Part shown: piece after piece, positions 17,723 to 28,400 of the stretch
Layout: every line of letters starts with the position of its first letter
How positions within the stretch are numbered: the first letter of the stretch is position 1
DNA from: JBGSMX01 sp963790405
GTDB taxonomy: Bacteria > Actinomycetota > Coriobacteriia > Anaerosomatales > JAGXFU01
Direction of reading: 5' to 3'
DNA length: 64,000 nucleotides
NCBI GenBank assembly: GCA_963790405.1
Contig: CAWBOJ010000005.1
Location: 124,001 to 188,000, forward strand
The notes under the pieces: generated by a model
What the model saw: only the letters and a program-made list of their open reading frames with translations
Databases searched by the model: none
What the model was told of the DNA's origin: nothing
Program-made: the position numbers and the translations under genes

Positions 17723-18853
17723 GTGATTTCGGACCGTACAGCAGACATCTCCGCCATCCGTGAGGCCGTGGTGGCCATGGAGGGGTATCTCAGCATCGCC
17801 GAGAAGCGAGCCGAGATCACGCGTCTTGAGACGCAGGCTGCGGCGCCGGATTTCTGGGACGACGCACAGGCCGCGCAGGTTCTCATGGGGCAGCTCTCTG
17901 CCGTGCGTGAGGACGTGAAGGCCTACGACGAGATTTGCTCGGCGCTCGATGACATCGAGGTTGCCAACGAACTCGCGGTCGAGGGCGAAGACGAGGGTAT
18001 GGCTGCGGAGGTCGAATCCACGTTTGCCGATTTGCGCGCGAGCGTCGATTCCCTCGAGGTTGCCACCTGGTTCTCGGGCGAGTTCGACCGCGGCGACGCT
18101 TTGGTGACTATCACGCCCGGCCAGGGGGGACTCGAAGCTCAGGACTGGGCCGAGATGCTCATGAAGATGTATATGAAGTATGCCGAGCGCAAGAAGTGGA
18201 AGATCGACCTGCACGACGCGCCCGCCGGCACCGAGCTGGGTATCGATCGCGCAGTATTCACGGTTCACGGCCGCAATGCCTACGGCATGCTGCAAAGCGA
18301 ATCGGGAGTTCATCGGCTGGTGCGAATCTCCCCGACCGACGAGAAGAAGCGCCGTCAGACCACGTTTGCCGGAGTCGAGGTCCTGCCGGTGCTCCCCCCA
18401 AACGTGGCGATCGACATCAAAGACGAGGATCTGCGCATCGACGTGTTCCGTTCCAGCGGTCCCGGCGGTCAGTCGGTCAATACGACGGATTCAGCAGTGC
18501 GCATCACCCACCTGCCAAGCGGATTGGTGGTGTCGTGCCAGAACGAGAAGAGCCAGCTCAAGAACAAAGAGACCGCGATGGTGATCTTGAAGTCGCGGCT
18601 GTTCGAGCTCGAGGAGCAGAAGCGCCGCGAGGAACTCGACGCGTTGCGCGGCGAGAGGCGTGACATCAGCTGGGGCAGTCAGATTCGCAACTACGTGCTC
18701 TATCCGTACCAGTTAGTGAAAGACGTGCGGACCGATATCGAGACCGGCAACGTCGACGCCGTGCTCGCGGGCGATCTTGAGAACTTCGTCATCGGCTACC
18801 ACCGCTGGCGCGTGGGTGCGCAGGAGGCGACGAGCGCCGGAAGCGGGTCGTAA
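17723..18853 (+). CDS. prfB: Peptide chain release factor 2
   Basis: RF2 ends translation at UGA and UAA. The 376-residue product contains the catalytic GGQ loop (SSGPGGQSVNTTDSAVRITH) that hydrolyses peptidyl-tRNA. Two features stand out. The programmed +1 frameshift found in many bacterial prfB genes is absent: the region reads straight through as MEGYLSIAEKRAE. The stop-codon-reading tripeptide, normally SPF, is SPT here (VRISPTDEKKRRQTTFAG). The GTG at 17723 is chosen because AGGGGA lies five bases before it; an upstream GTG at 17708 is possible. A -10 box TACAAT is at 17660-17665. Confidence 0.95.
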   Translation: MISDRTADISAIREAVVAMEGYLSIAEKRAEITRLETQAAAPDFWDDAQAAQVLMGQLSAVREDVKAYDEICSALDDIEVANELAVEGEDEGMAAEVESTFADLRASVDSLEVATWFSGEFDRGDALVTITPGQGGLEAQDWAEMLMKMYMKYAERKKWKIDLHDAPAGTELGIDRAVFTVHGRNAYGMLQSESGVHRLVRISPTDEKKRRQTTFAGVEVLPVLPPNVAIDIKDEDLRIDVFRSSGPGGQSVNTTDSAVRITHLPSGLVVSCQNEKSQLKNKETAMVILKSRLFELEEQKRREELDALRGERRDISWGSQIRNYVLYPYQLVKDVRTDIETGNVDAVLAGDLENFVIGYHRWRVGAQEATSAGSGS

Positions 18854-19638
18854 TGCTGCTGCGCGCCGATCTCCACACTCACACGATCGCTTCGGGCCAC
18901 GCGTACTCCACAGTCATGGAACTCGCGCGCGCGGCGTCCGAGAAGAACCTCCAGCTCATCGCAGTCACCGACCACGGGCCTAGCGTCCCGCAAGGAGCAC
19001 ACCCGTGGTACTTCTGGAATTCCAAGATCATCCCGAGCGTTCTCGATGGCGTGCGAATCCTTAAGGGTTGCGAGGCCAATCCCGCGCTCGACACCGACAA
19101 CGGTATCGACTTGCCCGACGAACTGCTGCGTCTGCTCGACTTTGTCGCGGTTGGCCTCCATCCTCTCACCGGTTTCGACGATCAGGACCGCACCAAGAAC
19201 ACGGAAGCGTTGCTGCGCGTCATCGAGAACCCGTACGTGGATCAGATCGCGCACCCAGGCAACGAGCACGAGTTTCCGCTCCACATGGATGCGATTGTCG
19301 CGGCCGCAGTGAGACACCGCGTGATCCTCGAGCTCAACGACCACTCCTTCGCACCCACTAGTTCGCGTTCGATCAGCCTGGAGCGGGAGCGTGAGTTTGC
19401 GCGCGCGGCGTTGGATGCGGGAGCGCCCGTGGCGATTGGTTCCGATGCGCACTTCGCGATGCACGTCGGCCGATTCGATGCGGCAGTTGCTGCGGCCGAG
19501 GAGATAGGCTTCACCGCAGACGATCTCGTGAACCGAGATGCCCGTACCGTTCTGGAGTTCCTGACCGGAAAACGGGAACGTCCTAGGATGGATGTCGGTG
19601 GCGAGTGGGATTCCTCGGCAGGGGGGAGGCGGGTCTAG
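18853..19638 (+). CDS. PHP-domain phosphoesterase (YcdX-like)
   Basis: 261 residues of the polymerase-and-histidinol-phosphatase (PHP) fold with a trinuclear metal site. The ligands are visible: DLHTHT, VTDHGP, CEAN, VGLHP, IAHPGNEHE and GSDAH. The pattern is closest to the YcdX subgroup, phosphatases of unknown natural substrate. Its ATG overlaps the prfB stop by one base and the next gene starts immediately after its stop, so it is in an operon with both. A role linked to RF2 is not implied by the sequence. Confidence 0.85.
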   Translation: MLLRADLHTHTIASGHAYSTVMELARAASEKNLQLIAVTDHGPSVPQGAHPWYFWNSKIIPSVLDGVRILKGCEANPALDTDNGIDLPDELLRLLDFVAVGLHPLTGFDDQDRTKNTEALLRVIENPYVDQIAHPGNEHEFPLHMDAIVAAAVRHRVILELNDHSFAPTSSRSISLEREREFARAALDAGAPVAIGSDAHFAMHVGRFDAAVAAAEEIGFTADDLVNRDARTVLEFLTGKRERPRMDVGGEWDSSAGGRRV

Positions 19639-20538
19639 ATGGCAAGCGCATTGAGGAAGCTGCATCCGGGTGTCGTGCTGCGCAATCGGCCCGTACGCGA
19701 CTACGGACTCATGACGATCGGCATTCTGCTCACAGCGTGGGGTCTCAACGCGTTCCTCATCCCGAACAAGGTCGCCGCAGGCGGCGTCTCCGGTCTGGCG
19801 ACCGTCTTCTACTACCTGGCCCGCGATGCGGGCGTGAGCCTGCCGGTCGGCATCCAGATGCTCGCGATGAACGTCGTGTTGCTCGTGATCGCACTTCGAG
19901 CTCGCGGGTGGCGTTTCGCTGCCAAGACGATCTACGGCACAATCGCGCTTTCGGTGGCGGTCGATCTTGTCGCGCCGTTCACAACTCCGCTCGCGACGAA
20001 CGATCTGCTGCTTGCTGCGCTGTACGGCGGTGTCTCCACGGGCGTGGGCCTCGGATTGGCCTTCAAGGCCGGGGGCAACACCGGGGGCAGCGATCTGGTG
20101 GCGCAGCTCATTTCGCGTCGGGTCGCTCTGGGACTGGGCCAGCTCACGCTCATGATCGACGCGGTCGTGACGTTAGTTGCTGGCCTCGTATTCGGCCCCG
20201 AACTGGCGCTCTACGGCGCGGTTGCGATCTTCGTTTCCGGTGGCGTGATCGACCTTGTGCTCGAGGGTCTGCCGGTCAACAAGGCCGCGTGGATCGTGTC
20301 AGAGCATTCGGATAGGATCGCCTCGGCGATCATCCACGACCTTGGCCGAGGAGCCACGGCTCTGTCGGCGCGCGGCGTCTACACAGGTGCCACACGCGAG
20401 ATGATCTTCACAGTCGTGTACCGCAATGAGATAGATCGGTTGAAAGAGATAGTCAACACCGTCGATCCGACCGCGTTGCTGATAATATCGGACGTTCATG
20501 AGGCTATCGGCGAAGGCTTCAAACAGATGGGAGCGTGA
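19639..20538 (+). CDS. YitT/DUF161 family membrane protein with DUF2179 tail
   Basis: 299 residues. Five or six hydrophobic segments cover residues ~20-215 (LMTIGILLTAWGLNAFLI, IQMLAMNVVLLVIAL, IALSVAVDLVAPF, LTLMIDAVVTLVAGLVFG), with the family's glycine-rich stretch FKAGGNTGGSDLVAQLI. The cytoplasmic C-terminus (~215-299) is DUF2179: AAWIVSEHSDRIASAII ... VHEAIGEGFKQMG. The function of the family is not established; transport or stress roles have been proposed. It starts directly at the PHP gene stop and is followed three bases later by transketolase. Confidence 0.85.
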   Translation: MASALRKLHPGVVLRNRPVRDYGLMTIGILLTAWGLNAFLIPNKVAAGGVSGLATVFYYLARDAGVSLPVGIQMLAMNVVLLVIALRARGWRFAAKTIYGTIALSVAVDLVAPFTTPLATNDLLLAALYGGVSTGVGLGLAFKAGGNTGGSDLVAQLISRRVALGLGQLTLMIDAVVTLVAGLVFGPELALYGAVAIFVSGGVIDLVLEGLPVNKAAWIVSEHSDRIASAIIHDLGRGATALSARGVYTGATREMIFTVVYRNEIDRLKEIVNTVDPTALLIISDVHEAIGEGFKQMGA

Positions 20539-20541
20539 AGG

Positions 20542-21390
20542 ATGGACCAAGCGCCCGACGTCGGGCTCATCGAGGACAAAGCGCGGCAGATGCGACTCGA
20601 CATCGTGGAGATGATTGCGAAGGCAGGCTCGGGACATCCCGGCGGTTCGCTCTCCTCGGCAGACATCGTTGCCGCGCTGTACTTCGGCGTGATGACGCAC
20701 GATCCCAAGAATCCGACCATGCCTGAGCGCGATCGTTTCGTGCTCTCGAAAGGTCACGCGGCACCGGTTCTGTACGCGGCGCTCGCCAACGCTGGCTATT
20801 TCGGTCGAGAGCACCTTGCCACGCTCCGCAAGCTGGGTTCGATCCTGCAGGGTCACCCCGACTGCAATAAGACGCCCGGTGTCGAGGTCTCCACAGGTTC
20901 GCTCGGCCAAGGTCTGTCGATTGCCAACGGCATTGCGCTCGGACTGCGCTTGGATGGCAGCGATTCGACCGTCTACTGCCTGCTGGGTGACGGAGAGCTG
21001 CAGGAGGGTCAGGTCTGGGAAGCAGCGATGTTCGCGGCTCACAACCATTTGGACAATCTGATCGCCATGGTCGATCACAACGGACTTCAGATCGACGGCG
21101 CGTGCGCTGATGTCATGAATCTCGGTGAGGTCGAGGCGAAGTTCGCCGCCTTCGGCTGGAACGTGATCGCGGTCGATGGGCACGATGTCGAGGCGCTGCT
21201 CGCCGCATTCGAGACTGCTGCGGCGGTCACGGGAACGCCGACAGTGCTCGTATGCCGCACCGTGAAGGGCTGCGGAGTCTCGTTCATGGAGAACAACGCC
21301 GACTGGCACGGCAAAGCGCCGAGTGCCGAAGAGACCACCTGCGCACGCGATGAATTGAGCTGCGAACTCGAGGAGGCCGCCGATGTCTAA
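20542..21390 (+). CDS. Transketolase, N-terminal subunit
   Basis: 282 residues forming the thiamine-diphosphate-binding half of a split transketolase, which moves two-carbon units between sugar phosphates in the pentose phosphate pathway. The N-terminal GSGHPGGSLSSADIVAALYF and the ThDP motif GDGELQEGQ ... DHNGLQIDG are present. The split form, with the C-terminal half as a separate overlapping gene, is common in anaerobes and archaea. The stop overlaps the next ATG by eight bases. Confidence 0.94.
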   Translation: MDQAPDVGLIEDKARQMRLDIVEMIAKAGSGHPGGSLSSADIVAALYFGVMTHDPKNPTMPERDRFVLSKGHAAPVLYAALANAGYFGREHLATLRKLGSILQGHPDCNKTPGVEVSTGSLGQGLSIANGIALGLRLDGSDSTVYCLLGDGELQEGQVWEAAMFAAHNHLDNLIAMVDHNGLQIDGACADVMNLGEVEAKFAAFGWNVIAVDGHDVEALLAAFETAAAVTGTPTVLVCRTVKGCGVSFMENNADWHGKAPSAEETTCARDELSCELEEAADV

Positions 21391-22318
21391 TCGAGCAACG
21401 CGCGAGGCATTCGGTGCGACCCTGATAGAACTCGCACAAGAAGGCATCGACATCGTCGCGGTCGAGGCTGACCTCTCGAAGTCGACGACGACAGCCAAGT
21501 TCGCCGAGTCCTACCCCGACCGTTTCTTCAACGTCGGGATCGCCGAGCAGAACATGATCGGCACTGCGGCCGGGTTGGCGGTTGCCGGCAAGGTCGCGTT
21601 CACGGGGTCGTTCGCGGTGTTCGCAACGGGCCGTGCGTACGACCAGGTGCGCAATACCGTGTGCTATTCGGAGCTCAACGTGAAGCTTGCTCCGACGCAC
21701 TCCGGCATCACGGTGGGTCCCGACGGCGGGAGCCACCAGATGATCGAGGACCTCGCACTGATGCGGGTTCTGCCGGGAATGCGCGTCGTGGTGCCCGCCG
21801 ATTTCAATGCCGCCGTTGCTTCGCTGCGAATGGCTGCCCTCACGCCGGGACCGTTCTACGTGCGTCTCGGTCGAGCAACCGTGCCGCAGGTCTACGACGA
21901 TGATGCCGAGTTTGAGCTGGGCAAGGCGCACGTGTTGCGAGAGGGCTCCGACGTGACGCTTCTCGCATGTGGCGTCATGGTAGTAGAAGCGCTTGAGGCC
22001 GCCGAGGCACTCGCTCGCGAAGGCATCTCGGCCGAAGTCATTGACGTGATGACCATCAAGCCGATTGATGTGGACGCTATCGTGGCCTCGGTGTCGAAGA
22101 CCGGGGCGGCCGTGACGTGCGAGGAGCATTCGATCATTGGCGGACTTGGATCGGCCGTGGCCGAGGTTCTAGGCGAGATGCGGCCAGCTCCGTTGGAGCG
22201 GATCGGCGTGCGCGATGTGTTCGGCACCTCGGGCACTCCTGACGAGCTGATGGAGCACTTCGAACTCACCGCCGGGGATATTGCGGCTGCTTCGCGCGTT
22301 GCAGCAGGACGTCGGTAG
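21383..22318 (+). CDS. Transketolase, C-terminal subunit
   Basis: 311 residues with the pyrimidine-binding domain ([19 protein letters not shown], containing the ThDP-activating Glu, and [17 protein letters not shown]) and the C-terminal transketolase domain ([18 protein letters not shown]). It pairs with the preceding gene to form the active enzyme. The pair is transcribed with yitT and prfB upstream as far as spacing shows; a new promoter probably lies between it and ftsE. Confidence 0.94.
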   Translation: MSNRATREAFGATLIELAQEGIDIVAVEADLSKSTTTAKFAESYPDRFFNVGIAEQNMIGTAAGLAVAGKVAFTGSFAVFATGRAYDQVRNTVCYSELNVKLAPTHSGITVGPDGGSHQMIEDLALMRVLPGMRVVVPADFNAAVASLRMAALTPGPFYVRLGRATVPQVYDDDAEFELGKAHVLREGSDVTLLACGVMVVEALEAAEALAREGISAEVIDVMTIKPIDVDAIVASVSKTGAAVTCEEHSIIGGLGSAVAEVLGEMRPAPLERIGVRDVFGTSGTPDELMEHFELTAGDIAAASRVAAGRR

Positions 22319-22479
22319 CTGGGTCGCGCCCGGCTTGTCGGGCGAGTGTGACAAGGCGGGAAGTGTGTCGGTTCGGTGAAATTGGCCGTTCCGACGCCTT
22401 GTTGGCACCCGACTTTGCTACCATTGTGCGGGGCTTTGAAGCCTCAGACATATCAGACGCACAGGAAGTGATGCGCCAG

Positions 22480-23166
22480 ATGATAAGTATGCGCGGCGTA
22501 GAGAAGCACTACGCTCCAGGAAAGCCCGCGCTCGTGGACGTGAATGTTGAGATTGAACAAGGGGAGTTTGTCTTCTTGGTCGGCCACTCTGGCTCGGGCA
22601 AGTCCACCTTCATCAAACTCCTACTTCGCGAAATCGCGCCGACCAAAGGCCAGATTGCCGTCGCGGGACAAGATCTCATCAAGCTGAAGAACTGGAAGGT
22701 TCCCTTTCTGCGCCGCAACATCGGGTGCGTCTTCCAAGACTTCAAGCTTCTTCCGAACAAGACCAGCTACGAGAACGTGGCCTTCGCGCTCGAGGTCATC
22801 GGCAGGTCTCGTCATGTCATCCGCACCCAGGTGCCCGAGGTCCTGCGACTTGTCGGCCTCGAGGACAAGATGGAGAGCTATCCGGACGAGCTATCTGGAG
22901 GCGAACAGCAGCGTGTGAGCATCGCCCGCGCGTTTGTGAACCGTCCACCGTTGCTGCTTGCCGATGAGCCCACTGGAAACCTCGATCCCGCGACATCGTT
23001 GGGGATCATGAGTCTGCTCAACCGGATCAACAAGACAGGCACGACGGTGCTCGTCGCCACCCACGATCGTGAGATGGTCGACTCGATGCGCAAGCGCGTT
23101 ATCGCTCTCGAAAACGGCAAAGTCATCCGCGACCAGAACCGGGGGGTGTACGGCTATGGCGACTAA
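22480..23166 (+). CDS. ftsE: Cell division ATP-binding protein FtsE
   Basis: 228 residues of an ABC ATPase that works with FtsX to control peptidoglycan hydrolases at the septum. It has Walker [10 protein letters not shown] (Pro of the usual GPSGSGKS replaced by His), the FtsE-typical Q-loop [20 protein letters not shown], signature [14 protein letters not shown] and Walker [13 protein letters not shown]. The ATG at 22480 gives the standard start [11 protein letters not shown] and lies nine bases after AGGAAGTG; an in-frame ATG at 22471 has no spacing to that site. The FtsX start lies inside its 3' end. Confidence 0.95.
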   Translation: MISMRGVEKHYAPGKPALVDVNVEIEQGEFVFLVGHSGSGKSTFIKLLLREIAPTKGQIAVAGQDLIKLKNWKVPFLRRNIGCVFQDFKLLPNKTSYENVAFALEVIGRSRHVIRTQVPEVLRLVGLEDKMESYPDELSGGEQQRVSIARAFVNRPPLLLADEPTGNLDPATSLGIMSLLNRINKTGTTVLVATHDREMVDSMRKRVIALENGKVIRDQNRGVYGYGD

Positions 23167-24070
23167 CGTCGGATACTTCGCTCGCGAATCGGTCATCAAC
23201 TTCCGGCGTAACTGGGTCATGAGCCTAGGCGCGGTCATTACCATCTACCTGTCACTTCTGCTCGTGGGAATCTCTTTGGCGACCGGGATAATCGTGAACG
23301 AGATCGTCAACTCGGTTGAGGAGAAAGTCACGATCCAGATCTTCCTCAAAGACGGCGCGGCTACCGAAGATGTGCAGGCGTTGCAGGCCTTCGTCGACAC
23401 CGATCCGCTTGTCGACACCACGAACTACACCTCGAAGGAAGAGGCGCTCGAGAAGTTCAAGGAGCAGATGGCCGAGAGCCCCGAGATCCTCGAGCAGATC
23501 GAGGACAACCCGCTTCCTGCTTCGCTCGACGTGACGCTGAACGACCCGCGCGAGGTTCAGACGATGGTCGACAAGATCAAGACGAGCGAGCTGTTCATCG
23601 CCGTTGCAGACAGACCCGACGACCCCGAACAGTCTCTCAAGTACGGCCAGCAAGTGGTCGACAAGCTGTTCGCGTTCACAAGAGTCATCCGCATAGTCGA
23701 GGTCGTCTTCATCATCATGCTTGCCGTCGTGAGCCTCATCTTCATCAACAACACGATCCGTTTGGCCATCTACGCCCGCCGCAAGGAGATTGGGATCATG
23801 CGGTTGGTCGGGGCATCGAACTGGTTCATACGCACGCCGTTCCTTATGGAGGGTGTCATTCAGGCGCTTATCGGTGCCTTGCTGGCAATCGGGAGCATCG
23901 CGGCGTTGCAGGCGGCCTTGCTGCCGCGCCTGCGTGAGACGCTGCCGTTTCTTGCGGTGAACCTTTCGAGCGGGACTCTGGTCCAGCTTTCGCTGATACT
24001 CGTCGCGTCCGGCATGCTCATCGGTCTTGTCGGATCAGGTTTCGCCTTGAGGCGTTACCTTCGGGTCTAG
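23156..24070 (+). CDS. ftsX: Cell division protein FtsX
   Basis: 304 residues with four membrane segments: near residues 22-46 ([21 protein letters not shown]), 175-200 ([17 protein letters not shown]), 225-250 and 270-295. The extracellular loop between the first two (~50-170) binds cell-wall hydrolase activators in other bacteria. The FtsX core [21 protein letters not shown] is clear. It overlaps ftsE by 11 bases with GGGGGGTG as ribosome-binding site. ctpA follows 37 bases later, a common arrangement. Confidence 0.95.
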   Translation: MATNVGYFARESVINFRRNWVMSLGAVITIYLSLLLVGISLATGIIVNEIVNSVEEKVTIQIFLKDGAATEDVQALQAFVDTDPLVDTTNYTSKEEALEKFKEQMAESPEILEQIEDNPLPASLDVTLNDPREVQTMVDKIKTSELFIAVADRPDDPEQSLKYGQQVVDKLFAFTRVIRIVEVVFIIMLAVVSLIFINNTIRLAIYARRKEIGIMRLVGASNWFIRTPFLMEGVIQALIGALLAIGSIAALQAALLPRLRETLPFLAVNLSSGTLVQLSLILVASGMLIGLVGSGFALRRYLRV

Positions 24071-24107
24071 ATCCTACGCTCCACTGGCAAAGACAGGTCA
24101 TCGCCAT

Positions 24108-25317
24108 ATGAAACGCGCAACGCTCTACATCGTCGGCTCCGTGCTGCTACTCGTGCTCCTTGTCTCCGCGTTTGCCGGGGGCGTGGCTGCGGCACAACTG
24201 GTGAACATCCCGGGTTTGCTCGGCATAGTGCAGACGGACTCGTCTTTGAGCGAGCAGGGTCGGCGAGGTCGAGCGCTTGCTCGATCAGCAGGCACTCGAA
24301 CCCTCAAGCGAGGACTCGAAGAACGGCCGGGGCGATTTCCGGTCTCCTGACGTCCCTTGGTGACCCATATGCCGCGTACTTCGATGCGGAGGACTTCGCG
24401 TACTTCAACGAGCAGAGTGAGGGCCAGTTCTTTGGGATCGGCGTGACCATCGCAGAACGCGAGAGCATCGTGTACGTGGTGAGTGTGATCGAAGGCACGC
24501 CTGCGGCGGAAGGCGGCCTCAAGGCCAATGACGAATTCGTCGGCATCGATGGGGTCGAGCAGGATCCGTGGACTCTCGATGAGGTCGTGAGCCGCGTGCG
24601 TGGGCCGGTCGGAACCACCGTCGACATCCAAATACGCCGTCCAGATGCCGAGGATCCCGAAGCAGAGAGTGAGCTGCTTGATTTCACTATCGAGCGCGCT
24701 CAAGTTGAGATTCCGAACGTGATGTCGCGCATGGAAGGCGACGACGTCGGCTACATGCGACTCCTGAGCTTCAACCAGCGTTCAGCCGATGATTTGCGGC
24801 AGGCGATTGGTGAGCTGGAGGGCCAGGGTGCCAAGGGTTTCGTGCTCGACTTGCGCGACAACCCGGGCGGATTGCTCGATTCCTCGGTGGATATCGCATC
24901 GTCTGTTCATCGATGACGGTGTCATCGTTCGCGTCGAGTACCGCGATAGGCCCGAGACCGCCGACCGCGCGTCGGGCCAGATGGCCACGGATGCCCCGTT
25001 GGTGGTTCTGATCAACGGCAACTCCGCGTCGGCTAGCGAGGTGCTCTCCGGAGCTCTGCAGGACTACGATCGGGCGAAGCTGGTCGGTGAGACCAGCTTC
25101 GGCAAGGGCAGCGTGCAGACGGTTGAGCGCCTGACATTCGGTGGTGGAGTGAAATACACCATCGCGCACTACCTGACGCCGCAGGGGCGCGTGATCGATG
25201 GCGTGGGGCTTTCGCCGGATGTGACCGTCGAGATGGAGCCGGAGCTGCAGGCCGAGCCGGATACCGACACACAGCTGGCAGAAGGCGCTCGATCTCGTGC
25301 GCGAAGAGCCGAACTGA
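24108..25317 (+). CDS. Carboxy-terminal processing protease CtpA/Prc (frameshifted)
   Basis: An S41-family exported serine protease. A signal anchor ([19 protein letters not shown]) is followed by a helical part, a PDZ domain ([19 protein letters not shown] ... [20 protein letters not shown]) and the protease core with catalytic Ser in [17 protein letters not shown] and Lys in [12 protein letters not shown]. Extra bases near 24262, 24333, 24899 and 25279 each shift the frame; removing one base at each site gives a single ~400-residue protein ending [10 protein letters not shown] at the TGA at 25315-25317. Such proteases trim cell-wall enzymes or regulators, which fits its place beside ftsEX. 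The gene name within the Ctp family is not certain. Confidence 0.83.
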
Positions 25318-25457
25318 CCGCGTGAGTCTCGGTCATCCCCGCCCTGACCGCGCCCGGTACGCGCAACCATCTCGGCAGTCAGCTAGAGCAGGCCAGCGGC
25401 CCTGATTCTATACGGCAAGCAGAACCGCTGGCCCGCAACGCGAGTGCTGTGCGTGGT

Positions 25458-28400
25458 CTACGGTGCCGGGGGCGTCCACCACCCGTCGCTCAGCGTGCCG
25501 AGGAACGCCACGATCGCGTTCTCTTCGGCCTCGGTGAGTCCGAGATCACCCATGAGCACGGTGTCTACGTTGGCTGCGACCTCGGGCTCCGGCCAGCCTG
25601 CGGCGGGTACGTCGCGGGTGTTGTAGAAGTGGACGATGTCCTTGAGCGTCGCGAAGGCGCCGTTGTGCCCGTACGGTGCGGTGAGTGCGACGTTGCGCAA
25701 ACTTGGCGTCTTGAACAGACCGTCGAGTTCGGGATTGGCCGCGACACCGCCGGGCATCACGTTCGCCAGGCCGTGATCGATCCAGTTCGCTCCATCGGGG
25801 TTGAGCGCCGGTGGGAGCGTGTAGAACGGATTGGCGGGGTTCTTGGGGATCCCCAGGTTCGAGAAGCGGTAGTCGGTGAACAAGACGAGCTGGTTGGGTA
25901 TCTCTGCCATGTTCGGATCCATCAGGGCCATGCCGCCCATCGGAGTCGCGTGGCACTGCCAACACTTCGCCCTATCATTGAACAGCGACATGCCGAGCCG
26001 CTCCTGCATGGTGAAGACCATGAAGCGCGCCGTCCCGCTGAGCGTCATCGCGTAGTCGTGCTTCGAGCTGAACGGGCTCACCTCGTCGCTTCGTTCGTAC
26101 GACCCGATCGCTGCGGTGATCCGATCGAATGCAGCGGGTGTGTCCGAGGTATCCAGGCTTCCGGGCCCGAACGCTGCCAGGAAGTCCGGCGCGTATGCGG
26201 AGGCGGCCACGGCCTCAACAACAGCAAGTTCATCGGCCATGTTCATTTCCAGCGGATTCAAGAACGGGAACCTCGCCTGGTCTTTGAGTGTGTCCGCCCG
26301 GCCGTCCCAGAACTGCCCGCCGACATACGCTCCGATCGCATCGTCAAAGCCGAACGGGGGTGTGTAGGCGGCGTACGAGACAGTCGGTGCGTTGCGGTTC
26401 GCAAACCTGTCAGGGACTGCGCCCGGAGAAATGGCGTCGTGGCCCGGGTCCGCGAACCCGGTTGCTGGATCGTGGCACGATGCGCATGCCTGCCCGACGG
26501 GGTCCGACAGGTTGGTGTCGAAGAAGATCTGCCTGCCGAGCGCCTCGAACGCAGCCAGCGGCACTGAGTCGTTGACCACCGACACGACGTCGGTGGAGTC
26601 GGAATCCAGCGTTAGGGTCGGGAAGCCGATTGTTGCAGGATTGCCGGCTGTGTAGTCTGTCGAGTCCCCCAGAACGTTCGTCGCGTGCACCCGGTAGTAG
26701 TAGGTCCCACCGGGTACGGTGGATTCGTCGGCGTAGGTGGTCGCGTTCTCGGGTGCCTCGAAGGTTGCGGTCGCGCTCGTGAAGGCCGAGTCGGCCGCCC
26801 TTTCGATCACGAATCCGGTCTCGTTGTGCGAGTTGTCGGTCCACGAGAGATTGGCGACGCCCACCTCGAGGAGTACGGACAGATCGGTGGGAGCGTCCGG
26901 CGTCACACCCACGGCAACAGGCCGCATCATGTCCATCTCTTCGTGGCTCAAGATGTGACAGTGCATCATGTACTCTTGCCCGAAGTTCACCAGGTGGTTG
27001 ACCACAGGGGAGATCGGCTCGCCCAGCGGGTCGAAGATCTCTCCCGGGCCGTAGAGAATCATGCCGAGGGGCATTGTCGGGTCGATCGGGCGAACGCTGT
27101 TGGGAACGTCGAACGGCACTTCGGGCAAGACGGCTCGCAGCGCTACTATCGTGTCCTCCAAGGGATTGACCCGCACGGTCTCCTTCCAGCCCAGTTCGTT
27201 CGGGTCCGGAAGCATGATTCTGTTGTCCCATGCGACTCTATTGAGGAGCTGGACTTCGAACAGGTGGAAATGCACAGGGTGCGTGTCCACGCCGTTTTGA
27301 GTGATCTTCCAGATCTGCGTGCCGTCTCCCAGCTCACCGATCTGACTACCCCGTACCGACGACTCGATGATCTCTGTCGGTGGAGCCATGAAGTCGTAGA
27401 GGTTGAAGTTCTGAAGTCCCGCGACCGTATTGGGGACTTCGAGGCCGAACTTGCCCGACATCCGGCCGTAGACCTTGTCGAACGTCTCGCCCATCTCGTC
27501 TTGGATCGCCTTGGGCTCGAACGGTATCGTCACCGAGGTCCCCTCGACCGTCCTGAAGGTCAACTCGTTGTCGAATATCCGTGCGATTCCCCAGTCGGGC
27601 CACGTGGCCGAGAACTCCTTGTTGTAGGCGGAGTTGTACGCAGCCTGGGAGACGATAATGTCTTCTTGTGATGACTCAAAGACGCCCTCTCGGGTATCTG
27701 TCGATGCGAAAGCCGCTCTCAACGCCGTCAGGTTGAATGGTTTGGCCGCAGGAAGATCGGCGACTTTGATCTGCATGACGGTGCGTACGTTCGGACCATA
27801 GCCGGGGCGGGCGCCGTCATAGCCACCTGAGTCCGTGTAGTCCGGAGCGTTGGTGTAGTAGTCATAGCGTGGATCCCCCGATGGCCATGGAGCGGGAGCA
27901 TCGTTGTACATGATGAGCGTCTTGCCTGCGAACTTAGAGAAGTCCACGATGACGTCCGCACGCTCCGCCGGTCCGAGCATCAGCGTGCCCGCCTCCACAA
28001 GGCCTGCGTTGAACGTCGTCACATCCATGTTCCACGATATCGGCTGTGAGGGCAGAACCACCGGTTCGGGGAGGAACCCACCTTCGGTTGCGATCTGAAT
28101 CATGTCCGGACCCACTGTCGCCGGATCGGGAACACCTCCCTCTCTGCCGTCGGTAGGCCAGTCTGCAGGGAAGCCCGCCGTACCCGGCGCTGCCGGCACC
28201 ATGCCGACCTCCGTGTGCTTACTGATCAAGTCGTTCAGTTCCTTGACCTCGGGCTCGCTCACCACGACCGGGCCGCCGAACACGTGGCCGAGTTCGATGT
28301 CCCAGTAGTTCTTGACCACGAAGCTGCTGACCTGACTCTTCAAGACATCCTGGCGGGTGAGCAACATCGGTCCGCCGAGATGACCCATCGCCACGCCTCC

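Noticed and set aside
17723..17830. Programmed +1 frameshift in prfB
   Set aside because: The region reads through in one frame with no in-frame TGA after a CTT-like slippery codon.
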